A stretch of 64,000 nucleotides of DNA from Rhizobium croatiense (GTDB taxonomy: Bacteria; Pseudomonadota; Alphaproteobacteria; Rhizobiales; Rhizobiaceae), in contig NZ_JAILYJ010000002.1 in the NCBI RefSeq assembly GCF_019793465.1, positions 518,814 to 582,813 on the forward strand, written 5' to 3'. The position numbers were made by a program, and so were the translations under genes. How positions within the stretch are numbered: the stretch's first letter is position 1; the number at the start of each line of letters is the position of its first letter. Below are positions 23,480 to 31,975 of this stretch, piece by piece. The notes under the pieces were generated by a model. The model saw nothing but the letters and a program-made list of their open reading frames with translations, was not told the origin of the DNA and searched no databases.

Positions 23480-24490
23480 TCAATCCGCCTCATCCTCATA
23501 ACCCACCAGGTGCAGCGGTTTGGCTTTGATGCCCTGCAACTGGCACCAGCGCACCAACGCCTCCTCGCGGCCGTGGGTCACCCAGACCTCGGCCGGCTGC
23601 AGCTCGCGGATCGTTTCGGTCAATTCCGGCCAGTCGCAATGGTCGGAGATGACGAGCGGCAGTTCGACGCCGAGCTGTTTGGCGCGCTGGCGCACCATCA
23701 TCCAGCCGGAGGCGAAGGCCGGCAGCGGTTCGTTGAAGCGGCGCGCCCAGCGATCGGCGAAGGCCGAGGACGGGCCGATGACGACGGCGCCCCTGAAGGC
23801 GGATTTGTCGCTGCTTTCGATGGTCGCCGGCAGCAGCGCGCCGAGATCGATGCCCTGGCCGATATAATAATCGCAGAGTTTTTCCATGGCGCCGTGGATA
23901 TAGATCGGCTCGCCGTAACCGGCATCGCGCAGCAGCCGGATGACGCGCTGGGCCTTGCCCAGCGCATAGGCGCCGACGAGATGGGTGCGCTCGGGAAATT
24001 GGCGGAGCGAGGCCAGCAGCTTGCCGGTCTCATCGAGCGGATCGGGATGATGGAAGACCGGCAGGCCGAAGGTCGCCTCGGTGATGAAGACATCGCAGGC
24101 AACCGGCACATAGGGTGCGCAGGTCGGGTCGGGGCGGCGCTTGTAATCACCGGAGACGACGATGCGGGTACCGTTCTTCTCGATGGCGATCTGGGCCGAG
24201 CCGAGCACATGGCCGGCAGGATGAAAGCTCACCTTGACGCCGTTGACCAGCAGCTCCTCATTGAAACCGACCGCCTGCTCGCTGGCGCAGAAACCGTCGC
24301 CGTAACGCAGGCGCATGATGTCGAGCGTCTGGCGGGTGGCGAGCACGTTCACGTGACCGGGCCGGGCGTGATCGGAATGGCCGTGGGTGACGAGCGCCCG
24401 TTCCACCGGCCGCACAGGATCGACATAGAATCCGCCTTCCGGGCAATAGAGCCCTTCCGGGGCGGGATAAAGCAGCGCGTCAGCTCTCAT
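23480..24490 (-). CDS. ligase-associated DNA damage response exonuclease (MBL fold)
   Basis: 336 residues. Metallo-beta-lactamase motif HGHSDHA near residue 36 and later GDYKRRPDP, VTHGREEA; a beta-CASP region is in the middle. Family members process DNA ends together with the ATP-dependent ligase encoded next. The length is standard. It reads toward the ligase gene, separated by about 200 bases containing a palindromic repeat. No helicase (Lhr) or PdeM gene is seen in the window. Confidence 0.9.
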   Translation of the reverse strand: MRADALLYPAPEGLYCPEGGFYVDPVRPVERALVTHGHSDHARPGHVNVLATRQTLDIMRLRYGDGFCASEQAVGFNEELLVNGVKVSFHPAGHVLGSAQIAIEKNGTRIVVSGDYKRRPDPTCAPYVPVACDVFITEATFGLPVFHHPDPLDETGKLLASLRQFPERTHLVGAYALGKAQRVIRLLRDAGYGEPIYIHGAMEKLCDYYIGQGIDLGALLPATIESSDKSAFRGAVVIGPSSAFADRWARRFNEPLPAFASGWMMVRQRAKQLGVELPLVISDHCDWPELTETIRELQPAEVWVTHGREEALVRWCQLQGIKAKPLHLVGYEDEAD

Positions 24491-24541
24491 GCAGCAAGAG
24501 ATAGAGGCAAAAGGGCGCGAGGCCAGAGGAAGCGAGCTTCA

Positions 24542-25345
24542 TCACCTTATCCCGTCGAGGAAGGATAAAATTGCGGCGTTGAACTGCGCGGGACGCTGCA
24601 GCGGCGCGAAATGGCTGACGCCGGGCAAGTAGATCATCTGAGCGTCCGGAATGCTGCGGGCGAGATATTCGGCATGTTCGGCTTTGATGAATTCGTCGTG
24701 TTCGCCGAGCACGATTGCGACCGGCACGCCGATGCGGCCGAGGTCGTCGGCCTGATAGTTCGGCTCGGTGCGCATCATCAGGCTCACCGCCTCGACGAAG
24801 GCATTGAAATCGTCCGGCGTGGCGGACAAGGCCGCATAATCCTTGGCGTGACGGCTGAAGCATCGGTCGATGACCGGGGTCGCAACGAATTCCAGCGTGC
24901 CGCTCGGATCCATGTTGCAGGCGAAGAAGAACACGCCCTCGACACGCGACGGCGACGTCATTGCGAGGGTTAGGGCGATACAGGCGCCGTCGCTCCAGCC
25001 GATGAATGCAGCCTGCTCCAGGCGCAACTCATCCATGACCGCAAGCACGTCGGCGGCCATCAGCTCATAGGTATAGGGACGGGCATCGCGGGTGCTGCGG
25101 CCATGACCGCGGCTGTCGATCAGCACAACGCGGCGGCCACTCTGGAGCAGCGCCGGGACCTGATAGCCCCAGTTGCCGCTATGGCCGAGGCCGCCGTGCA
25201 GCAGGATGACGGCCGGCCCGGCGCCGTAGCTCGCATACCAGATGCGGGCGCCCTCGCGCCCGACATGGCCTTCGACTGCGGCCGGCGGCAAGGGGTCAGC
25301 GCCTTGGGCTTCGAAATGGATGAGCTCGTCGTCGTGTCGTTCCAT
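24542..25345 (-). CDS. alpha/beta hydrolase
   Basis: 267 residues. Oxyanion region LLHGGLGHSGNW (about 45-56), nucleophile elbow GWSDGA (about 117-122), Asp in LGEHDEF (about 217) and His in VSHFAPL (about 245), so the triad looks complete. Cytoplasmic; the substrate is unknown, and the family includes lactonases and esterases. ATG 25345 follows AAGGA at a spacing of about 10; an upstream in-frame start at 25384 is less likely. It lies 51 bases upstream of the exonuclease gene. Confidence 0.85.
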   Translation of the reverse strand: MERHDDELIHFEAQGADPLPPAAVEGHVGREGARIWYASYGAGPAVILLHGGLGHSGNWGYQVPALLQSGRRVVLIDSRGHGRSTRDARPYTYELMAADVLAVMDELRLEQAAFIGWSDGACIALTLAMTSPSRVEGVFFFACNMDPSGTLEFVATPVIDRCFSRHAKDYAALSATPDDFNAFVEAVSLMMRTEPNYQADDLGRIGVPVAIVLGEHDEFIKAEHAEYLARSIPDAQMIYLPGVSHFAPLQRPAQFNAAILSFLDGIR

Positions 25346-25465
25346 GGCGATGACAGTCCTTTCGGGTTTATAGGCAGCCAGCATAGAAAAGCCGGAAAAC
25401 AGCCCAAGAACAACCAGAATCGCTTTCTAGCTGTTGCGTCCTTCGATGCAATCAGGGGGAGCAAT

Positions 25466-26437
25466 ATGGGCAGGATGCTTTTCTATTGCGCCGGCGCAAT
25501 CGCGCTCGCCGCGGCCGGCATCTACCTCAACAATAGCAGCCTGCTTGCCGCGCATCGGCCGGGAAGCCCGGTGCTGCTCGCCCATCGCGGCATCGCCCAA
25601 CGCTTCGACGAGACCGATTTGAAGAATGATACCTGCACGGCGAGCCGCATGCTGCAGCCGAAACACGATTATCTCGAGAACACCATCCGCTCGATGCAGG
25701 CGGGCTTTGCCGCCGGCGCCGATATCGTCGAGATCGACGTGCATCCGACGACGGACGGGCAGTTCGCCGTCTTCCACGACTGGACGCTCGACTGCCGCAC
25801 CGATGGGCACGGTGTCACCCGCGAGCATGCGATGGCCGACATGAAGAAGCTCGACATCGGCTATGGCTACACCGCCGATGGCGGCAAGAGCTTTCCCTTT
25901 CGCGGCCGCGGCATCGGCATGATGCCGACGCTGGCGCAAGTGCTGTCGACCTTTCCGGATCGGCGCTTCCTGATCAACGTCAAGAGCCGCGATCCTTTCG
26001 AGGGCGAAAAGCTCGCCGCCGTGCTCAACCGGCTTTCGGCGGCACGACGGGCCGAGATCATCGTCTATGGCGGCGACGAACCGATCGACGTCATCCGCCG
26101 GCGCGTGCCCGATATCAAAACGGCCTCGCGCCAGAGCCTGAAGGGCTGCCTCACCGGCTATATCGGCTATGGCTGGACCGGCCTGCTACCGGATGCCTGC
26201 AAGCAGCGGATGATGCTGGTGCCGATCAATATCGCGCCCTGGCTCTGGGGCTGGCCGGACCGTTTCCTCAACCGGATGCAGGATGCCGGCACCGAAGTTT
26301 TCGTGCTCGGCCCTTATCGCGGCGGCGAATTTTCCACCGGTATCGACGACCCCGCGCAGTTGGCGCGGCTGCCGCAAAACTATGCGGCAGGCATTTGGAC
26401 GAATGAGATCGAGACGATCGGACGGCTCCTGGAATGA
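25466..26437 (+). CDS. glycerophosphodiester phosphodiesterase family protein
   Basis: 323 residues. An N-terminal hydrophobic segment (MLFYCAGAIALAAAGIYL) is a signal or anchor. GDPD motifs: LLAHRGIAQ (His-Arg), ENTIRSMQAGFAAGADIVEIDVH (Glu-X-Asp), and FAVFHDWTLDC (His). It should release glycerol 3-phosphate from phosphodiesters in the periplasm, although the spacing is unusual and the Cys-containing insertion (KNDTCTASRML) is not typical. The start at 25466 has AGGGGGA just before it. Confidence 0.85.
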   Translation: MGRMLFYCAGAIALAAAGIYLNNSSLLAAHRPGSPVLLAHRGIAQRFDETDLKNDTCTASRMLQPKHDYLENTIRSMQAGFAAGADIVEIDVHPTTDGQFAVFHDWTLDCRTDGHGVTREHAMADMKKLDIGYGYTADGGKSFPFRGRGIGMMPTLAQVLSTFPDRRFLINVKSRDPFEGEKLAAVLNRLSAARRAEIIVYGGDEPIDVIRRRVPDIKTASRQSLKGCLTGYIGYGWTGLLPDACKQRMMLVPINIAPWLWGWPDRFLNRMQDAGTEVFVLGPYRGGEFSTGIDDPAQLARLPQNYAAGIWTNEIETIGRLLE

Positions 26438-26453
26438 GGGAGCGCCACCCGCC

Positions 26454-28244
26454 TCAGAACTCCTCCCAGTCACCGCCGGCGACTGCCGCGTTGCCATGGA
26501 AGGCTGCGCCCACCTTTGCAGCCATTGCCCGCGGCGCCGATGCGACGGGCCTGGAAGCGGCAGTTGCCACGGCGGGGCGCTGCTGGCGTGAGGCTGGGCC
26601 GCCGATATTGAACTGGCCCAGCAGCTGGAAAAGCGCGTCGGCTTCCTTGGCGAGGCTATGTGCGGCAGCCGTCGATTCCTCGACCATAGCGGCGTTCTGC
26701 TGCGTGCCCTGGTCCATGGTGTTTACCGCGGTGTTGATTTCCTTCAACCCCGTCGCTTGCTCCTTGGAACTCTCGACGATCGCAAGAACATTGCTGTTGA
26801 CCTGCTGAACCTGGGCGACGATCTCTTCGAGAGCCTTGCCGGTTTCGCCGACCAGCGTCACCCCGCGCTTCACATGCTCGTTGGAGGCCCCGATCAGCTC
26901 CTTGATCTCCTTTGCCGCCTTGGCCGATCTCTGAGCAAGCTCGCGAACCTCTTGCGCGACCACTGCAAAACCCTTGCCGGCATCGCCGGCGCGCGCCGCC
27001 TCGACGCCCGCGTTCAGTGCCAGGAGATTGGTCTGGAAGGCGATTTCGTCGATGACGCCGATGATGTTGCCGATCTCTGCGGACGATGTTTCGATCTTGC
27101 CCATCGCATCGACGGCGCTGCGGACCACCGCGCCGGAACGCTCGGCGTTCTCGCGGGTCCTTCGAACCAGCTGGCCGGCTTCCTGGGCACGGTTGCTCGA
27201 ATCGGAGACTGTTGTGGTGATCTCTTCAAGGGCGGCTGCGGTTTCCTCGACGGAAGCCGCCTGCTGTTCCGTACGCTTCGACAAATCGTCCGAGGCTGAA
27301 CGAACCTGCTGGGCGCTGGCAGCGATGCCCGTCGCGTTTTGAGCCACGACCTGCATCGCTGTGCGCAGCTTGGTGGCCGCGGCGTTGAAATCGGTGCGGA
27401 GCCTTTCCAGTGTCGGAATGAATGGCGTTGCGACCTCCTGGGTCAAATCGCCGCCGGCCAGGCCCATCAAAGACGCCGCAAGCTGATCGACATTGTTGAC
27501 GCGGGCGGTAACGTCAGTCGCGAATTTGACGACCTTGAACACCTTACCGTTCATGTCGAGGATCGGATTGTAGGTGGCCTGGATGTAGATCCTTTTGCCG
27601 CCCTTGCCGATGCGCAGGAACTCATCCGCCACGAATTCACCCGCTGCCAGCCGCTCCCAGAATCGGCGATAATCCTCGCTGTTTGCGTAGGCGCTCTCGC
27701 AGAACATGGAATGGTGGCGGCCCTGGATCTCGGCAAGCTGATAGCCGAGCGCCGACAGGAAATTCTCGTTCGCTGTCAGAATCTCTCCTTTCGGCGTGAA
27801 TTCGATAACAGCCTGGGCGCGCGACAGCGCGTTTATCTTGCCGGCATCTTCGGCGCTCTGCAGTTTCTGCTTGGTGATATCGGTCGCGAATTTCACCACT
27901 TTATACGGCTTTCCGCCACTGAAGACGGGATTGTAGGAAGCTTCAATCCAGATTTCCCTGCCCGCCTTGCCGATGCGCTTGTATTGGCGCTGATCAAACT
28001 CGCCGCGGCTGAGCTTTGCCCAAAACTCGCGATAGTCGGCCGACGAGGCTTCTGCAGGCTGGACGAACATCCGGTGGTGCTGGCCGACAATCTCTGACAA
28101 TTCGTAACCGAGCGCGGCGCAGAAATTGGCGTTGGCCGTCAGAATCTTGCCGGTGAGGTCAAATTCGATGATGGCCTGTGACCTGCTCATCGCCGCCAGT
28201 ACGGCCTTCGCATCCGAACCGAAGCCGAATCCTAGTGTCTTCAT
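26454..28244 (-). CDS. methyl-accepting chemotaxis protein with two PAS domains, cytoplasmic
   Basis: 596 residues without a transmembrane segment. PAS 1 spans about 17-125 and PAS 2 about 140-248; the two share the segments KVVKFATD and YNP. A HAMP-like linker (about 255-305, GLAGGDLTQEV) precedes the signalling domain (about 310-530) with its hairpin tip EIAFQTNLLALNAGVEAARAG. The C-terminus ends GGDWEEF, a pentapeptide-like tether for CheR/CheB. The PAS domains may bind haem or flavin, but no proof is visible. A soluble chemoreceptor sensing an internal signal. Confidence 0.92.
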   Translation of the reverse strand: MKTLGFGFGSDAKAVLAAMSRSQAIIEFDLTGKILTANANFCAALGYELSEIVGQHHRMFVQPAEASSADYREFWAKLSRGEFDQRQYKRIGKAGREIWIEASYNPVFSGGKPYKVVKFATDITKQKLQSAEDAGKINALSRAQAVIEFTPKGEILTANENFLSALGYQLAEIQGRHHSMFCESAYANSEDYRRFWERLAAGEFVADEFLRIGKGGKRIYIQATYNPILDMNGKVFKVVKFATDVTARVNNVDQLAASLMGLAGGDLTQEVATPFIPTLERLRTDFNAAATKLRTAMQVVAQNATGIAASAQQVRSASDDLSKRTEQQAASVEETAAALEEITTTVSDSSNRAQEAGQLVRRTRENAERSGAVVRSAVDAMGKIETSSAEIGNIIGVIDEIAFQTNLLALNAGVEAARAGDAGKGFAVVAQEVRELAQRSAKAAKEIKELIGASNEHVKRGVTLVGETGKALEEIVAQVQQVNSNVLAIVESSKEQATGLKEINTAVNTMDQGTQQNAAMVEESTAAAHSLAKEADALFQLLGQFNIGGPASRQQRPAVATAASRPVASAPRAMAAKVGAAFHGNAAVAGGDWEEF

Positions 28245-28708
28245 GCTGTTCCCCCTAACTCAGCTCAAGGAAAGACTGCCGCGCCCCCACCGGACTTGCG
28301 TTGGAGGAGCGATCTGGGAATAGAATCCGGTAAATTCTTTAAGTTTGCATTAACCCCACCTTTGCCCAAGAGGAGCCCCCGCTGCCGGGCACAAGAACAG
28401 AAGAATTACAAATAGAATCAGTTATTTGAACGACACTTTCCGAAGGGTCGGCTTCGGCACAGCATGTGCCGGCGGGGATTCCGAGCGTGAAGACAGCGTT
28501 TTTTCACCTTTACCTGCCCTGAAAATTCTAAGAACGGTTTACTCTTTGTTAAGCAATCATCCGCCCCTTGTCCTCGTATTCCGGCGGTGAACGGCCTTTC
28601 TGTTTTCCCGCTGCAAGTGCATATTTCATCGTCCTTCGAGCGTGCAGAATCAGTTGCAGGACACGTCAACCGCGAAGCGCTGGATGCGATTGTTGATCGG
28701 AGAAAGAC
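28245..28708. other. 464-base divergent region between the chemoreceptor and LuxR genes
   Basis: No ORF here is convincing. It holds two adjoining hairpins: CCGAAG/CTTCGG at 28440-28457 and GGCACA/TGTGCC with loop GCA at 28456-28470. AT-rich bases (28330-28430) probably hold the chemoreceptor promoter. No clear lux box was seen. Confidence 0.5.
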
Positions 28709-29431
28709 ATGAAGCTCGAGGATGAGTTCAATCGAATTGAGGAAGTCGCTGCAGGCTTCAAGACGCATTACGAAGTGTTCAAATATATGAAGGGCCTCAC
28801 ACAGGACCTTGGAATGAATGCTTTCCTGTTCATGACGCTGCCGACGGTCGACATTGTCGAAATCGGCGCGGCCAAGATCATCACCAATTGGCCGGCGGAA
28901 ATGGTGGATTACTATGATGCCCATAATCTGATGATCGACAGTCCGGTCATCCGCCGGATGCTGAGGTCGACCAGCCCCTTCAACTATGATGTCGAAGCGA
29001 TCAATACCAATCGTGGAGGAGGCAAGAAGTCGACGGTCATCGAGCTGTTCAACCGATATGGCATGGAAAAAGGGGCCTATTTCCCCGTTCACGACGCGGC
29101 GGGCGGACGTGGCGCCATGTCGATTTCGGGTTCTCGGAATTTCAGCATGATCGAAATGGCGAAGCTCCTGTTCATCGCCACACTCATCTATGACCGGCTC
29201 TCGCAGCTGACATTGAACGAAAAGCACGAACCCATCGAGTTTACGCGGAGCGAACTGGACTGTCTCAGGCTCACCGCCGGCGGCAGGAAGGGCAACGAAA
29301 TTGCAAAGCTTCTCGATCTCACCGAAAATGCGGTCAACAATCACATCGGCAGCGCGATCAAGAAGCTCGGCTGTACGACAAGAACGCAGGCAGTCGTCAG
29401 TGCTCTGCGTCTCAATATCATTCGAGTTTAG
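28709..29431 (+). CDS. orphan LuxR-family regulator (autoinducer-binding domain + HTH)
   Basis: 240 residues: an N-terminal autoinducer-binding-like domain (about 15-165) and a C-terminal LuxR HTH (about 175-236, FTRSELDCLRLTAGGRKGNEIA then NNHIGSAIKKLGC). No luxI-type synthase lies nearby, so it is a LuxR solo. Of the residues that hold AHLs, the first Trp and Tyr are present (NWPAEMVDYYDAHN), but the Asp-Pro pair reads DSP and the later Trp is Phe (TSPFNYD), so the ligand may differ. ATG 28709 follows GGAGAAAGAC. Confidence 0.88.
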   Translation: MKLEDEFNRIEEVAAGFKTHYEVFKYMKGLTQDLGMNAFLFMTLPTVDIVEIGAAKIITNWPAEMVDYYDAHNLMIDSPVIRRMLRSTSPFNYDVEAINTNRGGGKKSTVIELFNRYGMEKGAYFPVHDAAGGRGAMSISGSRNFSMIEMAKLLFIATLIYDRLSQLTLNEKHEPIEFTRSELDCLRLTAGGRKGNEIAKLLDLTENAVNNHIGSAIKKLGCTTRTQAVVSALRLNIIRV

Positions 29432-29464
29432 ATCGCGGCGATCAGCAGGCTTATGAAATGACGT

Positions 29465-31762
29465 TCAGAGGTCCCGCGCCTGCAGCAATGCCGGGATCTC
29501 TTCCGGAGAGACGGGCTTCGAGAAGCGGTAACCCTGCGCCTCCTCGCAGCGCGCGTGACGCAGGAAATCCATCTGGGCGTCGGTTTCGACGCCTTCGGCA
29601 AGCACCGAAAGCTTCAACGTCTGCGCCAGCGAAATCACCGCCGAGACGATGGCGACGGCGGTCTTGTCGCCCGGCAGCGCCTCGACCAGCGAACGATCCA
29701 TCTTCAGCCGGTCGAAGGGGAAGGTCTTCAGCGCCGCAAGGCTGGAATAGCCGGAGCCGAAATCGTCGATCGACAGGCGCACGCCGAGCGCCCGCAGCGA
29801 TGCCATCATCGCAAGCGCGCGTTCGGCATCCTGCATCACCACGCTTTCGGTGACCTCGAGCTCCAGCCAATGGGATTGCAGGCCGTGGCGCTCCAGCGCC
29901 TCGGCGACGTGGCTTGCGAAATCAGGATCGGCGAACTGCTTGGCCGAGACGTTGACGGCGATCGTCAGCGGCGTCAGGCCGATATCCTGCCAGTTGCGCG
30001 CCTGGCGGCAGGCCTCGTTCAGCACCCAGAGGCCGAGGGGAACGATGAGGCCGGTCTCCTCGGCGAGCGGGATGAAATTGACCGGCGGCACCCTGCCCTT
30101 GGCCGGATGGTTCCAGCGGACCAGCGCCTCGATGCCGGTGATGCGGCCGGTGGCGACATCGACCTGCGGCTGATATTCGAGGAACAGCTGATCGCCTGTT
30201 ATCGCCTGGTGGAGCTCCTCCTGTTCGCCGAGCGGCATGCCGACCGGTGCGCCGGCGCCATCGTGATGCTGCAGCGTATTGCGGCCGAGCTGCTTGGCGC
30301 GGTACATGGCGCGATCGGCATTGGCGAGGAGCTCTTCGGCGGTTGCGCCGTCGACGGGAAAGGCGGCAACGCCGATGCTCGAGGTGATGGCGATGTCACC
30401 GCTCACGGCGCGCATCGGCCGATTGATCGCCTTCTGCAATTCGCGCAGGCGCCGCGCGATGCCGGCGTCGTGGCTCGACTGGTGGACGAGCACCACGAGG
30501 AATTCGTCGCCGCCGAGCCGCACCACCATATCCGAGGCGCGGACGCTGTTGGCCATGCGGGTGGCGATCTCCTTCAACACCTCGTCGCCGGCGGCGTGGC
30601 CGCGGCCGTCATTGACGTCCTTGAAATTGTCGAGATCGATATAGGCGACGGTGACCTTGCGGTTGTTGCGCCGCGCCTGATCGAGGATGCTGGCCAGCCG
30701 CTCCTTCAGGAAGGCGCGGTTCGGCAGGCCGGTGAGATCGTCATGATGAGCCATGAAATGGATGCGGTCATCGACGCGCTTGCGCTCGATGGCGATGCCG
30801 GCGATGTGGGTGGCGAGCGCCACCAGCTTCATTTCATGCTCGGTCGGACGGCGGACTTCCCTGGAATAGAGAGCGAAGGTGCCGAGCACATTATTCTCGG
30901 AGGTGGCGATCGGCGTCGACCAGCAGGAGCGGAAGCCGAAGGGGGCAATCAGCGCGCGGAAATCCTCCCAGAGCGGATCGCTCATCACGTCCTCGACGAT
31001 CACGGTCTGGCCGCGCCAGGCGGCGGTGCCGCAGGATCCGACCTTGGGGCCGATCGTGATGCCGTCGATCAGGCGGCTGTAGCCGCCGGGCAGATTGGGA
31101 GCTGCCCCGTGATAGAGCCTGGTGCCCTCGCTGTCGAGCAGCAGCACCGATCCGTCGATGCCGCTCAGCTGCGCCTCGATCATCAGCACCAGCGCTTCGA
31201 GGATCATCGGCAACGGCTCGTTGCGGGCAATCATTTCGAGCAGTTTCGCCTGGCCGCGATGGAGATCCTCCTGGAGCTTGCGTTCGGTGATATCGCGGGA
31301 AACACCGATCAGCCCGACGATTTCGCCGCGATCATCGCGCAGCGGAATCTTCGAGGTCAGCCGGCAGACCGGCCTGGGGCTGCCTGGAAGAACGACCGTT
31401 TCCTCCATGTCGATCCGGGTTTGGCCGGTCGCCATGATCTGCTGCTCAATATCGAAATGACGGCGCGCCACCTCGAAATCGAACAAGTCGAAATCGCGCT
31501 TGCCGATGATCTCATCGGCGCTCCTGAAGCCAAGATTGCTGGCGGTGACGGCATTGGCGAAGACGAAGCGGCTGTCGCGATCCTTGACGTAGAGGAAATC
31601 CGGCAGCTCGTGAAGAATCGCCTTCAGGCGCAGGTTCTCGACGCCCTCGGAGAGGTGATGGGCGGTCGACGCCATCATCGCTTCCGTCGCGGCGACGAAG
31701 CGCCGCGTTTCGGCCGTCAGGGCTTCGGCCGATTCCCATCGCCTGGCACTCGGTTCGTGCAT
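29465..31762 (-). CDS. PAS-GAF-GGDEF-EAL cyclic-di-GMP protein
   Basis: 765 residues, no membrane segments. Order: PAS (about 45-165), GAF (about 180-320), GGDEF (about 335-495) with intact LGGDEF and an RASD inhibitory I-site five residues before it, and EAL (about 510-760) with IEALVRW, DDFGSGYS and EGVET. Both cyclase and phosphodiesterase sites look intact. ATG 31762 (MHEPSARRW) is preferred; the frame stays open upstream but lacks a family N-terminus. It shares a divergent region with the beta-helix protein gene. Confidence 0.92.
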   Translation of the reverse strand: MHEPSARRWESAEALTAETRRFVAATEAMMASTAHHLSEGVENLRLKAILHELPDFLYVKDRDSRFVFANAVTASNLGFRSADEIIGKRDFDLFDFEVARRHFDIEQQIMATGQTRIDMEETVVLPGSPRPVCRLTSKIPLRDDRGEIVGLIGVSRDITERKLQEDLHRGQAKLLEMIARNEPLPMILEALVLMIEAQLSGIDGSVLLLDSEGTRLYHGAAPNLPGGYSRLIDGITIGPKVGSCGTAAWRGQTVIVEDVMSDPLWEDFRALIAPFGFRSCWSTPIATSENNVLGTFALYSREVRRPTEHEMKLVALATHIAGIAIERKRVDDRIHFMAHHDDLTGLPNRAFLKERLASILDQARRNNRKVTVAYIDLDNFKDVNDGRGHAAGDEVLKEIATRMANSVRASDMVVRLGGDEFLVVLVHQSSHDAGIARRLRELQKAINRPMRAVSGDIAITSSIGVAAFPVDGATAEELLANADRAMYRAKQLGRNTLQHHDGAGAPVGMPLGEQEELHQAITGDQLFLEYQPQVDVATGRITGIEALVRWNHPAKGRVPPVNFIPLAEETGLIVPLGLWVLNEACRQARNWQDIGLTPLTIAVNVSAKQFADPDFASHVAEALERHGLQSHWLELEVTESVVMQDAERALAMMASLRALGVRLSIDDFGSGYSSLAALKTFPFDRLKMDRSLVEALPGDKTAVAIVSAVISLAQTLKLSVLAEGVETDAQMDFLRHARCEEAQGYRFSKPVSPEEIPALLQARDL

Positions 31763-31975
31763 AACCCCATTCTCCCCGGCCCCGCAGTCGTCATTTCCCT
31801 TCAAAGTAGTCCTGAAGTCCTTCGGCTTGCTTAAGTGAAAGAGTGAACAACACGCCAAAATAAGCGGCGAGATCCTGCCCTCAACCCCGCCTGCAAGCGC
31901 AATTTCGCGCGCGGCGGAAAAGTCTGTGCCAAAAGAGGACAGGCGGGATGGCACGTTTCCTGCTACGGGCAGGCC

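Noticed and set aside
28640..28668. Possible lux box upstream of the LuxR gene
   Set aside because: The dyad around TGCAGAATCAGTTGCA is too imperfect to support.
28418..29344. Minus-strand frame opposite the LuxR gene
   Set aside because: Antisense to a clear LuxR protein with good ribosome site.
29555..31834. Long plus-strand frame antisense to the PAS-GAF-GGDEF-EAL gene
   Set aside because: The minus-strand protein has intact catalytic motifs; the antisense frame has none.
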